From Burkholderiaceae bacterium (GTDB taxonomy: Bacteria > Pseudomonadota > Gammaproteobacteria > Burkholderiales > Burkholderiaceae), in the NCBI GenBank assembly GCA_022701845.1, contig JAKONS010000200.1, forward strand, positions 1 to 6,061: a stretch of DNA of 6,061 nucleotides. The letters are read 5' to 3'. The notes under the pieces are model-generated. The model was not told where the DNA came from. It was given only the letters and a program-made list of their open reading frames with translations, and ran no database searches. Below, in pieces: positions 5,610-6,061 of this stretch (its first letter is position 1; the number at the start of each line of letters is the position of its first letter). Both the position numbers and the translations under genes were made by a program.

Positions 5610-6061
5610 ATGGAATGGGTCGACGTCATCGCGGCGGCACTGGTCGCGCTCAAGCTGCTGTTCGTCTTCGTGAGCCTGGTCTTCCTGGCCTGTGGCCTCG
5701 ACGATCTCTTCATCGACACCTGCTATGGCATCTGGCTGGCGCGCCGCCGCTGGTCCGGCATGGCCGCGGCGCAACCCACCGAGCGGCAGCTGCAGGACCG
5801 GCCCGAGCAGCCGATCGCCATCATGCTGCCGGCCTGGGACGAGTCGGCGGTCATCCGGCCGATGCTGCTGCGCCTGCTCAAGACGCTCAACTACGGCAAC
5901 TACCACGTCTTCGTGGGCACGTACCCAAACGACGTCGCCACGCACGTGGAGGTGGAGCACGTGCGCGCGGTCTCCGACCGGGTGCACCGCGTGTGCACGC
6001 CGTCGAATGGCCCGACCTGCAAGGCCGACTGCCTCAACTGGATCTACCAGGGCATCCGCCG
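5610..6061 (+). CDS. NfrB-like membrane glycosyltransferase, family 2 (N-terminal part)
   Basis: The first 150 residues are visible; the rest lies beyond the right edge. One membrane helix (about 6-29) is followed by DDLFIDTCYG (31-40), then a glycosyltransferase-2 type domain: IAIMLPAWDESAVI (69-82, the PAW-x-E-S variant seen in NfrB-type enzymes), VFVGTYPND (100-108, nucleotide-sugar contact region) and GPTCKADCLNW (134-144, the G-x-x-KA-x-x-LN block). E. coli NfrB is an inner-membrane protein needed, with outer-membrane NfrA, for phage N4 infection; it makes a c-di-GMP-controlled glycan that depends on WecB. If the full protein resembles NfrB, a C-terminal c-di-GMP-binding MshEN domain would be expected past the edge. 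The start ATG at 5610 lies 13 bp after the wecB stop with a weak ribosome site. Generic GT2 assignment is firm; the NfrB link is from these motifs and the neighbour. Confidence 0.85.
   Translation, partial: MEWVDVIAAALVALKLLFVFVSLVFLACGLDDLFIDTCYGIWLARRRWSGMAAAQPTERQLQDRPEQPIAIMLPAWDESAVIRPMLLRLLKTLNYGNYHVFVGTYPNDVATHVEVEHVRAVSDRVHRVCTPSNGPTCKADCLNWIYQGIR

Noticed and set aside
4195..5673. 492-residue plus-strand open frame overlapping wecB in another frame
   Set aside because: Gly/Arg/Ala-rich composition with no motifs; wecB in the adjacent frame carries every family signature.
4373..5719. 448-residue minus-strand open frame opposite wecB
   Set aside because: Gln/His/Arg-rich antisense shadow of a highly conserved epimerase gene; no family resemblance.

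Overview
The window is GC-rich proteobacterial DNA. Gene style (secreted NUC1-type nucleases, RES/Xre toxin-antitoxin, WecB plus an NfrB-like glycosyltransferase) fits a gamma- or beta-proteobacterium, possibly Xanthomonadales or Burkholderiales, but nothing here fixes the genus. It reads as an accessory segment on the left joined to a surface-polysaccharide locus on the right.

Left part (1-2135, minus strand): three co-oriented genes. In transcription order these are a secreted DNA/RNA non-specific endonuclease (2135-1245), a 91-residue protein of unknown function (1208-933), and a second, paralogous endonuclease made as a lipoprotein (818 to beyond the left edge). Both nucleases keep the full beta-beta-alpha-metal active site and are about 60% identical by eye, but differ in how they are exported and held.

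Middle (2136-3578, plus strand after a 388-bp divergent spacer): a type II toxin-antitoxin pair. It consists of a DUF2384/Xre-type antitoxin with a long N-terminal extension, then a RES-domain toxin whose TTG start overlaps the antitoxin stop. Two palindromes just upstream are candidate autoregulatory operators. A both-ends-truncated fragment of a major facilitator transporter follows (3627-3878), a likely scar of past rearrangement.

Right part (3879-6061): an AT-richer non-coding stretch of about 480 bp carries an 11-bp direct repeat with a 21-bp period. It leads into wecB (UDP-GlcNAc 2-epimerase, strong Shine-Dalgarno) and, 13 bp later, the start of an NfrB-like membrane glycosyltransferase that runs off the right edge. 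The pair makes sense as a precursor-plus-polymerase unit: the epimerase supplies UDP-ManNAc and the membrane glycosyltransferase uses it for an exopolysaccharide similar to the phage N4 receptor glycan of E. coli.

No rRNA, tRNA, CRISPR array, insertion sequence or convincing intrinsic terminator was seen. The most noteworthy points are the paired nucleases around an unknown small gene, the RES/Xre locus with its palindromes, and the wecB-nfrB linkage.
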